From NCBI GenBank assembly GCA_021733665.1, contig JAHREI010000002.1, positions 372,001 through 436,000 on the forward strand: a stretch of 64,000 bases of DNA, in the 5' to 3' direction. Both the position numbers and the translations under genes were made by a program. The first letter of the stretch is position 1, and every line of letters starts with the position of its first letter. Below are positions 42,923-51,802 of this stretch, piece after piece. Under the pieces are notes generated by a model, which worked only from the letters and a program-made list of their open reading frames with translations, had not been told where the DNA came from and did no database searches. The stretch comes from Bacillus subtilis. Its GTDB lineage: Bacteria; Pseudomonadota; Alphaproteobacteria; Rhizobiales; Rhizobiaceae.

Positions 42923-43750
42923 ATGCATCATCTCGCGCAATATACGCATACGCATGTTGGCAGTAGTAAGGACGCGCCGATTATCGTTTTTGACAGCGGT
43001 ATCGGCGGTCTGACAGTGCTGCGTGAGGCGCGGGTGCTGATGCCTGATCGTCATTTTATCTATGTGGCGGATGATGCAGGTTTTCCCTATGGCTCATGGG
43101 AAGAACCGGCTCTGCGTGAGCGTATCGTTACATTATTCGCAGACCTGATCCGCCGGTTTCATCCGCAACTCTGTGTCATCGCCTGTAATACAGCGTCGAC
43201 ACTGGTGCTTGATGATCTGCGGCAGGCTTTTCCCGATACGCCTTTTGTCGGCACAGTTCCGGCAATTAAACCGGCAGCTGAGCGCACACATTCCGGTCTT
43301 GTCTCGGTTCTGGCGACACCGGGTACGGTCAAACGCGCCTATACGCGTGATCTGATCCAGTCTTTCGCCTCGCAATGTCATGTGCGGCTTGTTGGGGCTG
43401 ACCGGTTGGCAACATTGGCTGAAGCGCATATTCGCGGTGAAAAAATTGATGATGAGCTGGTGCTGGAGCAAATCACACCATGCTTTATCGAACAGGATGG
43501 CAAGCGTACTGATATCGTTGTGCTGGCCTGCACACATTATCCGTTTCTCGCCAATGTATTCCGCCGATTGGCACCGTGGCCGGTAGACTGGCTTGATCCG
43601 GCAGAAGCGATTGCGCGACGCATGCTCTCTTTGTTGCCGGAGACGAAGGATAAAAGCCTGCATCATCATGAGGATTTGGCGGTGTTCACATCCGGCAAAC
43701 CGGATTATGCGATCCGCCGTTTGTTGCAGGGCTTTGGCCTGAGAAACTGA
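42923..43750 (+). CDS. murI: Glutamate racemase
   Basis: Supplies D-glutamate for peptidoglycan. The 275-residue enzyme has the two catalytic cysteines in conserved motifs VIACNTAST (about residue 85) and [10 protein letters not shown] (about residue 200), and the opening [14 protein letters not shown] with the first acid. ATG 42923 precedes a short non-conserved segment with several His residues; homology proper starts near residue 18. It follows trmJ in one likely transcript, an order I recall from other Brucellaceae. Confidence 0.96.
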   Translation: MHHLAQYTHTHVGSSKDAPIIVFDSGIGGLTVLREARVLMPDRHFIYVADDAGFPYGSWEEPALRERIVTLFADLIRRFHPQLCVIACNTASTLVLDDLRQAFPDTPFVGTVPAIKPAAERTHSGLVSVLATPGTVKRAYTRDLIQSFASQCHVRLVGADRLATLAEAHIRGEKIDDELVLEQITPCFIEQDGKRTDIVVLACTHYPFLANVFRRLAPWPVDWLDPAEAIARRMLSLLPETKDKSLHHHEDLAVFTSGKPDYAIRRLLQGFGLRN

Positions 43751-43834
43751 TCGATATTTGCGATAAGGTTAAATCTAAACTATAATTACTCCGTATAAAT
43801 AATTGTATTTATTGTTTTATATGGAGTTTTTATC

Positions 43835-44266
43835 GTGAAGATTTTAAAAATTTCTGCGGCGTTTATTATTGCTGTTTCAATGTTTTCCGGTGCCGCTTAT
43901 GCAAAAACACTGAACTTCGAAAGCAGTTTGTCGGGCAATAAAGAAGTGCCGCATATTACGACAACAGCCAAAGGCCAGCTTAAAGCCAGTTATAACACCA
44001 TCAGCAAAGTGCTGAAATGGCATGTCAGTTATAGCGGTCTGAGTGGTGCAGCAAGCATGGCCCATTTTCATGGTCCTGCAACAACCAAGCAAAATGCCGA
44101 TGTGATTATTCCTATTAAGCCTGATGCGCTGAAAAGCCCGATTGAGGGTTCTGAAAAGCTGACCAAAGAGCAGGAAAAACAACTGCTGTCCGGCCATTGG
44201 TATTTCAATATCCATACGGAAAAACATCCGGGTGGTGAGATCAGAACGCAACTGATTGCCAAATAA
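43835..44266 (+). CDS. CHRD domain-containing exported protein
   Basis: A 143-residue periplasmic or secreted protein with a CHRD (chordin-like) domain. The signal peptide is KISAAFIIAVSMFSGAAYA, cleaved before KTLNF. The domain shows LSGNKEVPHITTTAKGQLKASY, HFHGPATTKQNADVII and the ending WYFNIHTEKHPGGEIRTQL, which is diagnostic of the fold. Start is GTG 43835 with GGAG upstream. Function in bacteria is not established. It stands alone with its own terminator. Confidence 0.87.
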   Translation: MKILKISAAFIIAVSMFSGAAYAKTLNFESSLSGNKEVPHITTTAKGQLKASYNTISKVLKWHVSYSGLSGAASMAHFHGPATTKQNADVIIPIKPDALKSPIEGSEKLTKEQEKQLLSGHWYFNIHTEKHPGGEIRTQLIAK

Positions 44267-44288
44267 AACGATTGTCCTGACAAACAAG

Positions 44289-44322
44289 GCGCCCTCTGAT
44301 GCTATCAGGGAGCGCTTTTATT
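44289..44322 (+). terminator. Terminator after the CHRD gene
   Basis: Hairpin GCGCCCTCTGAT / ATCAGGGAGCGC around GCT with one mismatch, then TTTTATTT. It is about 20 bp after the stop. Confidence 0.8.
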
Positions 44323-44352
44323 TATGAAAATCAGATTATCAGTGAAACCTGC

Positions 44353-44390
44353 TTGACCTTGCCCTAAGGGCAACCCTGCATAGCTTGTGC
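44353..44390 (+). promoter_or_regulatory. MerR-type promoter with palindromic operator
   Basis: TTGACC (44353-44358) serves as -35, followed directly by the perfect palindrome TTGCCCT-A-AGGGCAA (44359-44373) and a -10-like CATAGC/TAGCTT about 20 nt after the -35. An operator between over-spaced -35 and -10 elements is the mark of MerR-family control. It lies just ahead of the merR-like gene, so autoregulation is likely. Confidence 0.65.
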
Positions 44391-44413
44391 GATGAGACTC
44401 ACAAGGAGATAGC

Positions 44414-45223
44414 ATGCTGACAATCGGACAAATGGCGCGCTCACAGGGTGTAAGCACCAAGACCCTGCGCCATTATGATAGTATTGGTCTGTTTAGCCCG
44501 ACATTGAACGGACAGGATAACGGTTACCGTTATTACCGTCCGGAGCAGATTGTAACACTCGGTCGCATCGTCTGGCTGAAGCAACTGGGTATGGCACTGG
44601 ATGAAATTAAAACACTGGCTATCAATGGCGGCTTGGACAGTGTTGAAAAGATGCATGCAGTGCTGGAAAACCATGCCGCACAGCTGGAAGCTGATATAAA
44701 CAGGCGTCAAAAAACACTCGGCCATCTTCAACGCTATCTCGCACAACCGGAGCGCACAATGCCTGACTTACAAAAGCCTGAACGGGTTTTCTTCGCTGCA
44801 CAACGCATTATCGGCATGTGCTGGTATCCTGAGGATGAAGGCAGTATTCCGCAAATGTGGGATCGTTTTGAAGCACGCGAGCATGAGATTGAGCGCTTAG
44901 AAGAGCCTGTCGGCACTTTCGGTATTTGCCAGCCGCTGGCAGACGGGCAGTGGCGCTATATTGCAGGCCTGCCGGTTGGCGCGGATGCTGCCATTCCTGA
45001 AGGGCTGATCGCGATGGAAATTCCGGGGCGTTATTATGCGAAGGTGGAGCATCACGGTGAGGTAACAACTTTGCCGGAAACGTTCCGCGCTGCATATTCA
45101 GAATGGCTGCCAAGCGCAGGCATGCAGCCCGATGAAGGGATCGAGTTTGAATATAGCGGTGCGCGTTTTCTCGGGCCCATGCATCCGGAAAGTGTGACCG
45201 AGATTTATATACCGCTGAAATAA
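44414..45223 (+). CDS. MerR family regulator with GyrI-like effector domain
   Basis: A 269-residue regulator. The N-terminal winged helix reads LTIGQMARSQGVSTKTLRHYDSIGLFSP then GYRYYRPEQIVTLGRI, followed by the dimerisation helix (residues about 75-120) and a C-terminal GyrI/BmrR-like ligand-binding domain (about 125-265) ending in GPMHPESVTEIYIPLK. Such proteins bind bulky hydrophobic or cationic drugs. AAGGAG precedes ATG 44414. A MerR-type promoter lies just upstream. The gene downstream is an exported hydrolase behind a terminator, so the target may be only itself or lie elsewhere. Confidence 0.92.
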   Translation: MLTIGQMARSQGVSTKTLRHYDSIGLFSPTLNGQDNGYRYYRPEQIVTLGRIVWLKQLGMALDEIKTLAINGGLDSVEKMHAVLENHAAQLEADINRRQKTLGHLQRYLAQPERTMPDLQKPERVFFAAQRIIGMCWYPEDEGSIPQMWDRFEAREHEIERLEEPVGTFGICQPLADGQWRYIAGLPVGADAAIPEGLIAMEIPGRYYAKVEHHGEVTTLPETFRAAYSEWLPSAGMQPDEGIEFEYSGARFLGPMHPESVTEIYIPLK

Positions 45224-45249
45224 TCAGCATTCAAAGATGAAATGATAAA

Positions 45250-45286
45250 TGAGCGACCTTGATCATGTTTCAGGTCGCTCTTTTTA
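45250..45286 (+). terminator. Terminator after the merR-like gene
   Basis: Hairpin with arms GAGCGACCT and AGGTCGCTC followed by TTTTTATG, about 27 bp after the stop. Confidence 0.85.
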
Positions 45287-45336
45287 TGATCAGATTCTAC
45301 TGCCAGTGTTGAGAAAGAATATCAGCGGAGATTATT

Positions 45337-46392
45337 ATGATGAGACATACAGTGGCGGCATTGGCGGCAGGGCTAAGTATTCTGACGCTGACAGGCAGCT
45401 TTGCAGCCATGGCAGGGCAGGTTGGTTTCCGGCAAATTGAGCTGACGGATAAGAGCGGCAATCGCGATTTGAAAGTTGCACTTTGGTATCCGACATCCGA
45501 CACAAAATCAGTCGAGATGATTGGCGAAAATCCGGCATTCATTGGTATTGAAGCTATTAAGGACGCTACGCCGGATAAAAACGCTCATCCGCTTGTGGTT
45601 CTGTCTCATGGTTATGGCGGCAGCTGGCGTAATCTGAACTGGCTGGCGGGTGAACTTGTCGGGCAGGGTTATATTGTTGCCGCGCCGGATCATCCGGGCA
45701 CGACCACATTTAATCGCGATAAAGAACAGGCTGCGAAGCTCTGGGAGCGCCCGCATGATCTGAGCCGTGTGATTGATACCGTGACCTCTGACAGCGCTCT
45801 GGCGGGCAAGATTGAACTTAGGCGCATTGCTGCGATTGGCCATTCTCTCGGTGGCTGGTCAGTTGTCGCTTTGGCCGGAGCACAGTTTGATCGGGAGCGT
45901 TTTGAGAAGGATTGTAAAGACAATCCCAATCCGCGCACTTGCGGCTTAGCAGATGAGCTGATCAACCCGCAGGGTGATGTTGCAGCTGAAAAACTGAAAG
46001 CAATGAAGGCCGATCCGCGTGTTGGTGCGATTGTTTCGCTTGATCTTGGACTGGCGCGTGGTTTTACACAGGAGAGCCTGAACAGTATTTCAGTCCCTGT
46101 GCTGATCTTTGGTGCTGGCGTTGATATTGGTGACCTGCCTGCCAAATTGGAATCCGGTTACGTGGCCTCCAATATGCCAGCAAAAACAACACAATATGTT
46201 GAAATTGCTGATGCCGCGCATTTCAGCTTTATGCAGATATGTAAGGCGGGAGCAGCTGAGTTGATCGAAGCGGAAACCCCAGGAGACGGTATTGTCTGCA
46301 AAGACGGTGCAGGGCGCAGCCGTGAGGCGATACACCGTGAAGTGGTGGACATGATTATTGCATTTCTGGCAAAATCCATTCCCGCCCAATAA
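45337..46392 (+). CDS. Exported alpha/beta hydrolase (dienelactone hydrolase-like)
   Basis: A 351-residue protein with a signal peptide (VAALAAGLSILTLTGSFAAMA, cleavage near AMAGQ) and an alpha/beta hydrolase domain of the PAF-acetylhydrolase/dienelactone hydrolase type. It shows the opening FRQIELTDKSGNRDLKVALWYPT, LVVLSHGYGGSWRN, nucleophile elbow AIGHSLGGWS, acid region VPVLIFGAGVDIGD and a His near DAAHFSFM. Extra cysteine pairs (DCKDNPNPRTCG, and a later IC/VC pair) fit the periplasm. Substrate unknown. GGAG lies upstream of ATG 45337. Confidence 0.85.
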   Translation: MMRHTVAALAAGLSILTLTGSFAAMAGQVGFRQIELTDKSGNRDLKVALWYPTSDTKSVEMIGENPAFIGIEAIKDATPDKNAHPLVVLSHGYGGSWRNLNWLAGELVGQGYIVAAPDHPGTTTFNRDKEQAAKLWERPHDLSRVIDTVTSDSALAGKIELRRIAAIGHSLGGWSVVALAGAQFDRERFEKDCKDNPNPRTCGLADELINPQGDVAAEKLKAMKADPRVGAIVSLDLGLARGFTQESLNSISVPVLIFGAGVDIGDLPAKLESGYVASNMPAKTTQYVEIADAAHFSFMQICKAGAAELIEAETPGDGIVCKDGAGRSREAIHREVVDMIIAFLAKSIPAQ

Positions 46393-46395
46393 TGC

Positions 46396-46427
46396 AAAAA
46401 GGCCGCTTTATAGCGGCCTTTTCTTTT
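46396..46427. terminator. Bidirectional terminator
   Basis: Perfect stem AAAAGGCCGCT with AGCGGCCTTTT around TTAT, with A and T runs on both sides. It separates two convergent genes (ending at 46392 and 46445) and can serve both. Confidence 0.9.
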
Positions 46428-46444
46428 AGAGAGCCTTGGGAGGC

Positions 46445-48661
46445 TTACTGGATCTTCAATTCGCTGACTTTACCGACAGTGAAGAACTGGGTTTCACCGC
46501 TGGAACCGTCAACACCGTCATTATCGGTCACGACATAGCCAATGCCGTTTTTGTCGATGGCGAAGCCTTCAACCTTGTCCGGTACAAAGCCATTGAGTTT
46601 CTTGAGATCAGGAATGAAATCATAGACCAGTGTCTTGCTGACGACCGGCCGTTTCTCGCCGATTTTAGCCGGTTTCAGGTCTGCCAGAGCTACTTTGTAA
46701 AGGCGCTTATTGACAGCTTCCTTGCCAATCAGATTATCACGTTCAACGATATAGAGCTGCCCGTCATGGGCTGTCACTTCGGAGAGACCAACCCAGCCCT
46801 TTTCTTTTTTATCCAGCGGATATGCAACCGCAGCCCATTCTTCGCTTTTCAGATTGTAGCTGAGGATTTTGACATTGCCCTTTTCGTCGTCAGCCCATTC
46901 ACGCTGTACAACCATCCAGAGCGTTTCATTGTCGCCTTCACCGGTACGGGTAATACCTTCAAGGCCAAAACGTGTCTGATGCTTGAGCAGGTCTTCAGGC
47001 AAAGCGATTTCTTTTTTGATTTCGCCTTTTTCATTTACATTGAGAATTGCATGCGGAACGAGCTTCTTCTGATCGCCTTCATTGGCCAGCCAGAAACCGC
47101 CTTTGCCATCCGTGGTAATGCCTTCCAGATCAAGCTTTTGCGCGGCATCTTTACCGCGTTTTACCAGCAGAGCTGAAGTGATTTTCGCAGGCTTCTGGTT
47201 GGCATCAATCGTATAAATGGTTGGTGCAGAGAAGTAAGCTGAGTCAGAGATAGCATAGAGAATACCGTCTTTGCTTTCATCCGCAACCAGACCGGACAGA
47301 GCGCCCCAGCCGATTGGCGTGCCTTCTTCCGTCAGTTCCGAAACCAGCTGCGGGTAGGCGGCAGGTTTATCCTGCAACTCATAGATCATCACATGAGAAC
47401 GGGCACCGCCGTCTTCACCCAGATCGGTTTCATTGGCAGTGACTAGCAGGTTACGTGACGGGATCGCCAGCACACCTTCAGGGCCGATGCCGGATGGCAG
47501 CAGTTGAACGAATTCAGGGTCTTTACCGGTGTCTTTGTAAACGCCAACCATTGAACCGCGTTCGCTGGCGATAAACAGGTAATCTGTCTCACCGAAACGA
47601 CCAACTTCCGCGCCTTCCAGCTCTACGCCTTTTTTATTGCGCTTTTCAGGATAATGACCGTGCGCTGCAATCTTATGCTCCAGCGTATTGCCTGAATCGT
47701 AGAGTACTTTGCCGCTTGTGTCGAAAATGGTGAAGCCACGGGAGCCGCCTTTATAATCGCCTTCATTGGCGGTCAGCAGACGGTCATCACCGACCCATTT
47801 AATGGTATCCGGCTCGCGGGCAACATTCTTCATTTCGCCGTTGAATTTGATCTGGCCGTCTTTCTTGGTATCGATCTTATCGAGATCAACTGTGCCGGCA
47901 GAGAAGTGCGATGTGATTTTGCCGGAGGCAGCATCAATAATCGCGATATGGTTGTTTTCCTGCAGCGTAACAGCAATTTCATTCTTGCTGTTGAAGGAAA
48001 CAAATTCCGGTTCCGGATCTTCCGGCGCGATTTCCGCAATGCCGGTCATATCCACAACTTTCATGGTTTTGCAGTCAGGCTTGCCGTCTTTGAGGTTGAG
48101 AATAACCAGACTACCGGCAGGAAGCTGCGGTAGTTCACCGTCATTCAGTTCTTCATCGCGCTCATTTTCAATGGCGACTGCGAGGAACTTCTTGTCAGGA
48201 GAAACAGCAACGGAATCCGGCTGGCCGCCGAGATCACAGCTCATTTCTACCTTGCGCGAAGCAATATCAATCACATCCAGACGACCGGATGGTTTGACAT
48301 AGCTTTCCGATGTATTGACACCGGCGAGGATGCGCTTGCCAGCGACAGTGACCGAAGTTGGTTCGCCTTCAACTTTGAGGACACCGCTGGCTTTCGGGTT
48401 TTTAGGGTCGGTAATGTCAACAAAACCGATGCCGCCATACGGGCTGTCGGAATAGATCAGCGTGTTGCCATCTTCCGAAACTGTAATGATTTCCGAAGAG
48501 GTGGCTGCTTTGGCATCTGCATCTTTCGGCAGATTGTCTGTTACCGCAAAGCTGGCAATACGGTTGAAAACCGGCTTAGCCGAAGCGGAAAAGGCAACAG
48601 AGCTTGCCAGTGTGGCAGTAAGAGCGGTGATGAGAGAAAGTCTCATTGAGCGGCGCGACAT
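46445..48661 (-). CDS. Exported esterase-like phytase family protein
   Basis: A 738-residue periplasmic protein with a signal peptide (LSLITALTATLASSVAFSASA, cleavage before KPVFN). The first half has beta-propeller-like repeats (for example SVTVAGKRILAGVNTSESYV, DSVAVSPDKKFLAVAIENERDEE). The C-terminal half carries the phytase-like esterase domain (ALSGLVADESKDGILYAISDSAYF; LEGITTDGKGGFWLANEGD; RFGLEGITRTGEGDNETLWMV; KVEGFAIDKNGIGYVVTDNDG), with conserved acidic residues suited to calcium and phosphate. I start at ATG 48661, six nt after GGGGA; the longer frame to 48766 has no such site. It probably hydrolyses phosphoesters, but activity is unproven for this family. Confidence 0.82.
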   Translation of the reverse strand: MSRRSMRLSLITALTATLASSVAFSASAKPVFNRIASFAVTDNLPKDADAKAATSSEIITVSEDGNTLIYSDSPYGGIGFVDITDPKNPKASGVLKVEGEPTSVTVAGKRILAGVNTSESYVKPSGRLDVIDIASRKVEMSCDLGGQPDSVAVSPDKKFLAVAIENERDEELNDGELPQLPAGSLVILNLKDGKPDCKTMKVVDMTGIAEIAPEDPEPEFVSFNSKNEIAVTLQENNHIAIIDAASGKITSHFSAGTVDLDKIDTKKDGQIKFNGEMKNVAREPDTIKWVGDDRLLTANEGDYKGGSRGFTIFDTSGKVLYDSGNTLEHKIAAHGHYPEKRNKKGVELEGAEVGRFGETDYLFIASERGSMVGVYKDTGKDPEFVQLLPSGIGPEGVLAIPSRNLLVTANETDLGEDGGARSHVMIYELQDKPAAYPQLVSELTEEGTPIGWGALSGLVADESKDGILYAISDSAYFSAPTIYTIDANQKPAKITSALLVKRGKDAAQKLDLEGITTDGKGGFWLANEGDQKKLVPHAILNVNEKGEIKKEIALPEDLLKHQTRFGLEGITRTGEGDNETLWMVVQREWADDEKGNVKILSYNLKSEEWAAVAYPLDKKEKGWVGLSEVTAHDGQLYIVERDNLIGKEAVNKRLYKVALADLKPAKIGEKRPVVSKTLVYDFIPDLKKLNGFVPDKVEGFAIDKNGIGYVVTDNDGVDGSSGETQFFTVGKVSELKIQ

Positions 48662-48729
48662 GAATATCCCCGAATGTTGTGATAAATTCGAGGGAGATTT
48701 CGCTGCTCTCTGTTGCAGGCAAATGTCAC

Positions 48730-48782
48730 TTCCATGAAGAAATGATGACATAGCTTTTATTAGCATTTTATTCGCTAATAAA
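48730..48782 (-). promoter_or_regulatory. Possible Pho box and inverted repeat upstream of the phytase-like gene
   Basis: On the minus strand 48753-48730 reads TGTCATCATTT followed by CTTCATGGAA, a weak version of the paired CTGTCAT repeats of a Pho box, about 70-90 bp before the ATG. Just beyond it, plus-strand arms TTTATTAGC (48756-48764) and GCTAATAAA (48774-48782) form a perfect inverted repeat. Control by PhoB would suit the product, but the match is weak. Confidence 0.3.
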
Positions 48783-48804
48783 GCGGTGGGTAAATTAAAT
48801 GAAA

Positions 48805-49272
48805 CTATGATGAGAAAATGCTGAAACGCTTACAGATTGTATTGTCGCCGGTGCGATAACTCTGAAAACCGATTGCGTCATAATAAGCCAGACCGTTGGC
48901 ATTATCCGCGCCGATTGTTGCATCAATATTTTGCAGGTCTGCATTTTCAGCCGCGAGTCTGGTCGCGGCGAACAAAGCCTTGCCGACACCGCGACGGGCT
49001 GCGTTCGGGCTGACATGGGTGCCGATAATACCCCAACCGGCTGTGACACCATATTTATTGTCTTCAACTGCACGGATCAGCGACTGAAAGCCCAAAACCT
49101 CACCATTTTCATCTTCCGCCACACTGCATAAAATGCCATGCGGATTATTGATATAAGTATCGCGTACAAAATCCTGATCATGCGGGCGCTGCCGCTGTGT
49201 GACTGCAATAATATCCGTCAAAATGCGGCTCATGGCTTCAGCGTCACTCAATCGGGCAGTTCTGATGATCAT
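48805..49272 (-). CDS. GNAT family N-acetyltransferase
   Basis: A 155-residue acetyltransferase of the common GNAT fold (MIIRTARLSDAEAMSRIL at the start; the acetyl-CoA loop VSPNAARRGVGKALFAAT; late motif NANGLAYYDAIGFQSYR). It resembles the L-amino acid or phosphinothricin type only loosely, and the substrate is unknown. I start at ATG 49272, eight nt after GGAAG; an ATG at 49287 would add five residues. dinB ends 35 bp upstream, so it may be read on the SOS-controlled dinB transcript. Confidence 0.83.
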   Translation of the reverse strand: MIIRTARLSDAEAMSRILTDIIAVTQRQRPHDQDFVRDTYINNPHGILCSVAEDENGEVLGFQSLIRAVEDNKYGVTAGWGIIGTHVSPNAARRGVGKALFAATRLAAENADLQNIDATIGADNANGLAYYDAIGFQSYRTGDNTICKRFSIFSS

Positions 49273-49306
49273 TGCTTTATCTTCCATATCAATCGCTGCG
49301 TGATAG

Positions 49307-50653
49307 TTACTTATCAGAAGGTGTCTGCGGGCGGGCGAGGTTGCCTTTACCGAATGTATAACCGGTTTCTACAGTCTTCGAGCCGAATTTCGAGCGCAAC
49401 TTATCAACTGCTGTTTCTGCCGCAGCACGTTTGCCTGCTTTAATATCGACCAGATCAGGCGGATCGGCTTTAACCGGATCAGTGAGATCGGTGACACCGA
49501 TGCCGAGCAAGCGATATTTTGTGCCGTCGATTTCTTTTTGCAACATATAAAGACCAGTGCGGAAAATCCTGTCTGCAAGCTGCGTAGGATCGCTCAGGCG
49601 ATGATTACGGGTACGGCTTTGGAAATCCTTGGTCTTGAGCTTCAGCACCACTGTATGACCCGCTATGTCGCCATGCTTCAATCGCCCTGCGACTTTCTCC
49701 GAGAGCGCGCGCAGCACCGGTACAAGTTCCTCAGCCTTGGCGATATCAATATCAAACGTGGTTTCATTGGAGATGCTTTTCATCTCGCTTTCCGGCTGCA
49801 CAGTGCGTGTGTCCATGCCACGGGAGAGGCGATACATCCGCTGCCCCATCACACCATAGGATTTCATCAGAGTGGATTCTTCCATCTGCTGTAATTGTCC
49901 GATGGTCTGAATACCGTCTGCATTGAGTTTGGCATTCAGTGCTTTGCCAACCCCCCAGATCATGCCGACCGGTTTGGTTTTCAGAAAATCCGGAGCTTCC
50001 TTTTCTCCGATCACCGAGAAACCGCGTGGCTTTTCCATATCTGAGGCCAGTTTTGCGAGAAACTTACAATAGGACAGACCGACAGAAACCGTGATGCCGA
50101 TTTCCTGTTCAATACGACGGGCAAATTCTGCCAGCACGAGAGAAGGCGGGGCGCGGTGCAACTTGGCAGTCCCATGCAGATCCAGAAATGCCTCATCAAT
50201 GGAGAGCGGTTCGACCAGAGGCGTGAGATCAAACATCATCTGGCGAATCTGATGACCGACCTTACGATATTTCTCCATATTCGGCGGGACAAAGATTGCC
50301 TGAGGACAGAGCTCAATGGCTTTGAAAGTCGGCATGGCCGAACGCACACCATGAATACGGGCAATATAGCAGCAGGTGGAAACCACACCGCGCTTACCAC
50401 CTCCGACAATGACCGGCTTGTCACGCAAATCAGGATTGTCGCGTTTTTCAATGGAAGCGTAGAAAGCATCGCAATCAATATGCGCAAAGCTGAGATCATA
50501 GAGTTCTTCATGGCGCACGAGACGCGGGCTGCCGCAGGAACTGCATCGTGGTCTTTGTTCTGTACGGCGTTTTTTCTGCACGGTCAGGCAATCGCGGCAG
50601 AAACCTGCCTGCGGATCAGCCTCAGCAAAATAACCGGAAACACCGTTGACCAT
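49307..50653 (-). CDS. dinB: DNA polymerase IV (DinB) with N-terminal zinc knuckle
   Basis: Y-family translesion polymerase. Before the polymerase domain there is a short four-cysteine knuckle (FCRDC then [12 protein letters not shown]), a variant common in Hyphomicrobiales. Catalytic acids are in [15 protein letters not shown] and [10 protein letters not shown], with steric gate region DAFYAS and little-finger domain [12 protein letters not shown] onward. I start at ATG 50653 (448 residues), after AGG at 8 nt; the open frame reaches 50698, but that would place the SOS operator (50676-50690) inside the coding sequence. No imuB or dnaE2 is nearby. Confidence 0.93.
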   Translation of the reverse strand: MVNGVSGYFAEADPQAGFCRDCLTVQKKRRTEQRPRCSSCGSPRLVRHEELYDLSFAHIDCDAFYASIEKRDNPDLRDKPVIVGGGKRGVVSTCCYIARIHGVRSAMPTFKAIELCPQAIFVPPNMEKYRKVGHQIRQMMFDLTPLVEPLSIDEAFLDLHGTAKLHRAPPSLVLAEFARRIEQEIGITVSVGLSYCKFLAKLASDMEKPRGFSVIGEKEAPDFLKTKPVGMIWGVGKALNAKLNADGIQTIGQLQQMEESTLMKSYGVMGQRMYRLSRGMDTRTVQPESEMKSISNETTFDIDIAKAEELVPVLRALSEKVAGRLKHGDIAGHTVVLKLKTKDFQSRTRNHRLSDPTQLADRIFRTGLYMLQKEIDGTKYRLLGIGVTDLTDPVKADPPDLVDIKAGKRAAAETAVDKLRSKFGSKTVETGYTFGKGNLARPQTPSDK

Positions 50654-50675
50654 TGTAAAACCTGTATCGTGAACC

Positions 50676-50690
50676 GAACATAAGCGGAAC
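50676..50690 (-). promoter_or_regulatory. LexA (SOS) box of dinB
   Basis: On the minus strand the sequence is GTTCCGCTTATGTTC, an exact match to the alphaproteobacterial LexA operator GTTC-N7-GTTC. It ends 22 bp upstream of the dinB ATG at 50653. This places dinB in the SOS regulon and supports the shorter dinB start. Confidence 0.85.
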
Positions 50691-50766
50691 ATTTGCACAA
50701 TACAGGTTGATGGTCACTTGTACCAGTGATTTTTCTGCACAAATCACAAACAGGTTTTATAAATGA

Positions 50767-51066
50767 CTACATGGATTGATCGTAGGCGCTGTCACCATTT
50801 GGCAAAAAGCGCAGTGCCTGATTCATGCTTTCCGGCTTGTGGCCGGTTGCCTCGCAAAATTGCATCAATGTCGGCTCATGGGCGAGAAAAAATTGCAAAA
50901 CACCGGTCAGGAAGGCCGGTTCACCGGCTGCTTCACGGATTGATGAGATTTCAATGCCGGTGAGGGACAGAAAGCGATTCATCAGATCCGGCTGCTGTGC
51001 CAGAAAGACCAGAGCTTCAATGGCCAGATTTTCAGCATCACTTTGATTCAAGATGGTTTTCGACAT
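50767..51066 (-). CDS. DUF3572 family protein
   Basis: A 99-residue soluble, mainly helical protein of unknown function. It has the family pattern AENLAIEALVFLAQQPDLMNRFLSLTGI and FLTGVLQFFLAHEPTLMQFCEATG. Its place, divergent from divK and close to dinB, is the normal one in Hyphomicrobiales, which suggests a link with cell-cycle control, though none is shown. Length is typical. Confidence 0.9.
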   Translation of the reverse strand: MSKTILNQSDAENLAIEALVFLAQQPDLMNRFLSLTGIEISSIREAAGEPAFLTGVLQFFLAHEPTLMQFCEATGHKPESMNQALRFLPNGDSAYDQSM

Positions 51067-51403
51067 TTTGACTTTCCGGCTTATTTTTACGTTTTGGCAA
51101 CTGTAATTGCATCTTTATCTGTATGAAAGCTGTTTAGGGGCAATTTGACCACGGATCAATGTTATGCTTTTGATATCCGGTATTGACAGGCTTGATCCGG
51201 TGATTTGCAGTAATGCGTATGCCGAAAAGTATGAAGTGCTTTTCGGATAAGATATGCGCCAAACAATCAGACAGAGCATTTCTTTTGCTACAAGATTGCA
51301 GCGGAAATGCTCTATAGATTGACGTGGCTCAAAAACTGCGGAATGCTGCTGGTGCAAGGTGCGACATATTCAGATGGCACTCTGAATAATAAGGTAATTT
51401 TCC
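51067..51403. repeat. Intergenic region with paired inverted repeats (51215-51313)
   Basis: Between DUF3572 and divK lie two inverted repeats: CCGAAAAG (51222-51229) / CTTTTCGG (51239-51246), with outer arms GCGTAT and ATATGCGC, and AGAGCATTTC (51273-51282) / GAAATGCTCT (51304-51313). The first shares its core with 19275-19313. The divK promoter must be here or inside the repeat, since the second unit ends 90 bp before the divK ATG. No other gene is seen in the 337 bp. Confidence 0.65.
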
Positions 51404-51775
51404 ATGACCAAAAAAGTAATGATCGTTGAAGATAATGAGCTGAATATGAAGCTTTTCCGCGATCTGATTGAAGCCAGCGGTTATGAAACAATTCGCACGC
51501 GCAATGGTTTGGAAGCAATGGATCTGGCGCGTATTCATCATCCTGATCTGATCCTGATGGATATTCAGCTGCCGGAAGTCTCCGGTCTTGAAGTGACCAA
51601 ATGGCTGAAAGAGGATGATGAGCTGAAAGCCATACCGGTGATCGCAGTCACAGCCTTCGCTATGAAGGGCGATGAAGAGCGTATTCGTCAGGGTGGTTGC
51701 GAGGCCTATATTTCCAAGCCGATCTCCGTGCCGCGCTTTATTGAAACGATCAAATCCTATCTCGGCGACCTGTAA
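51404..51775 (+). CDS. divK: Cell-cycle response regulator DivK
   Basis: Single-domain receiver that relays signals between PleC/DivJ-type kinases and the CckA-CtrA pathway. The 123 residues have the acidic pair in IVEDNELN, phospho-acceptor Asp53 in LILMDIQLP, the Thr in [13 protein letters not shown] and Lys in YISKPIS, followed by the DivK C-terminus [11 protein letters not shown]. In most Hyphomicrobiales pleD follows directly; here a VOC gene takes its place. Confidence 0.96.
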   Translation: MTKKVMIVEDNELNMKLFRDLIEASGYETIRTRNGLEAMDLARIHHPDLILMDIQLPEVSGLEVTKWLKEDDELKAIPVIAVTAFAMKGDEERIRQGGCEAYISKPISVPRFIETIKSYLGDL

Positions 51776-51802
51776 TTACAGCATATCGCCTTATTGAGGT
51801 GA

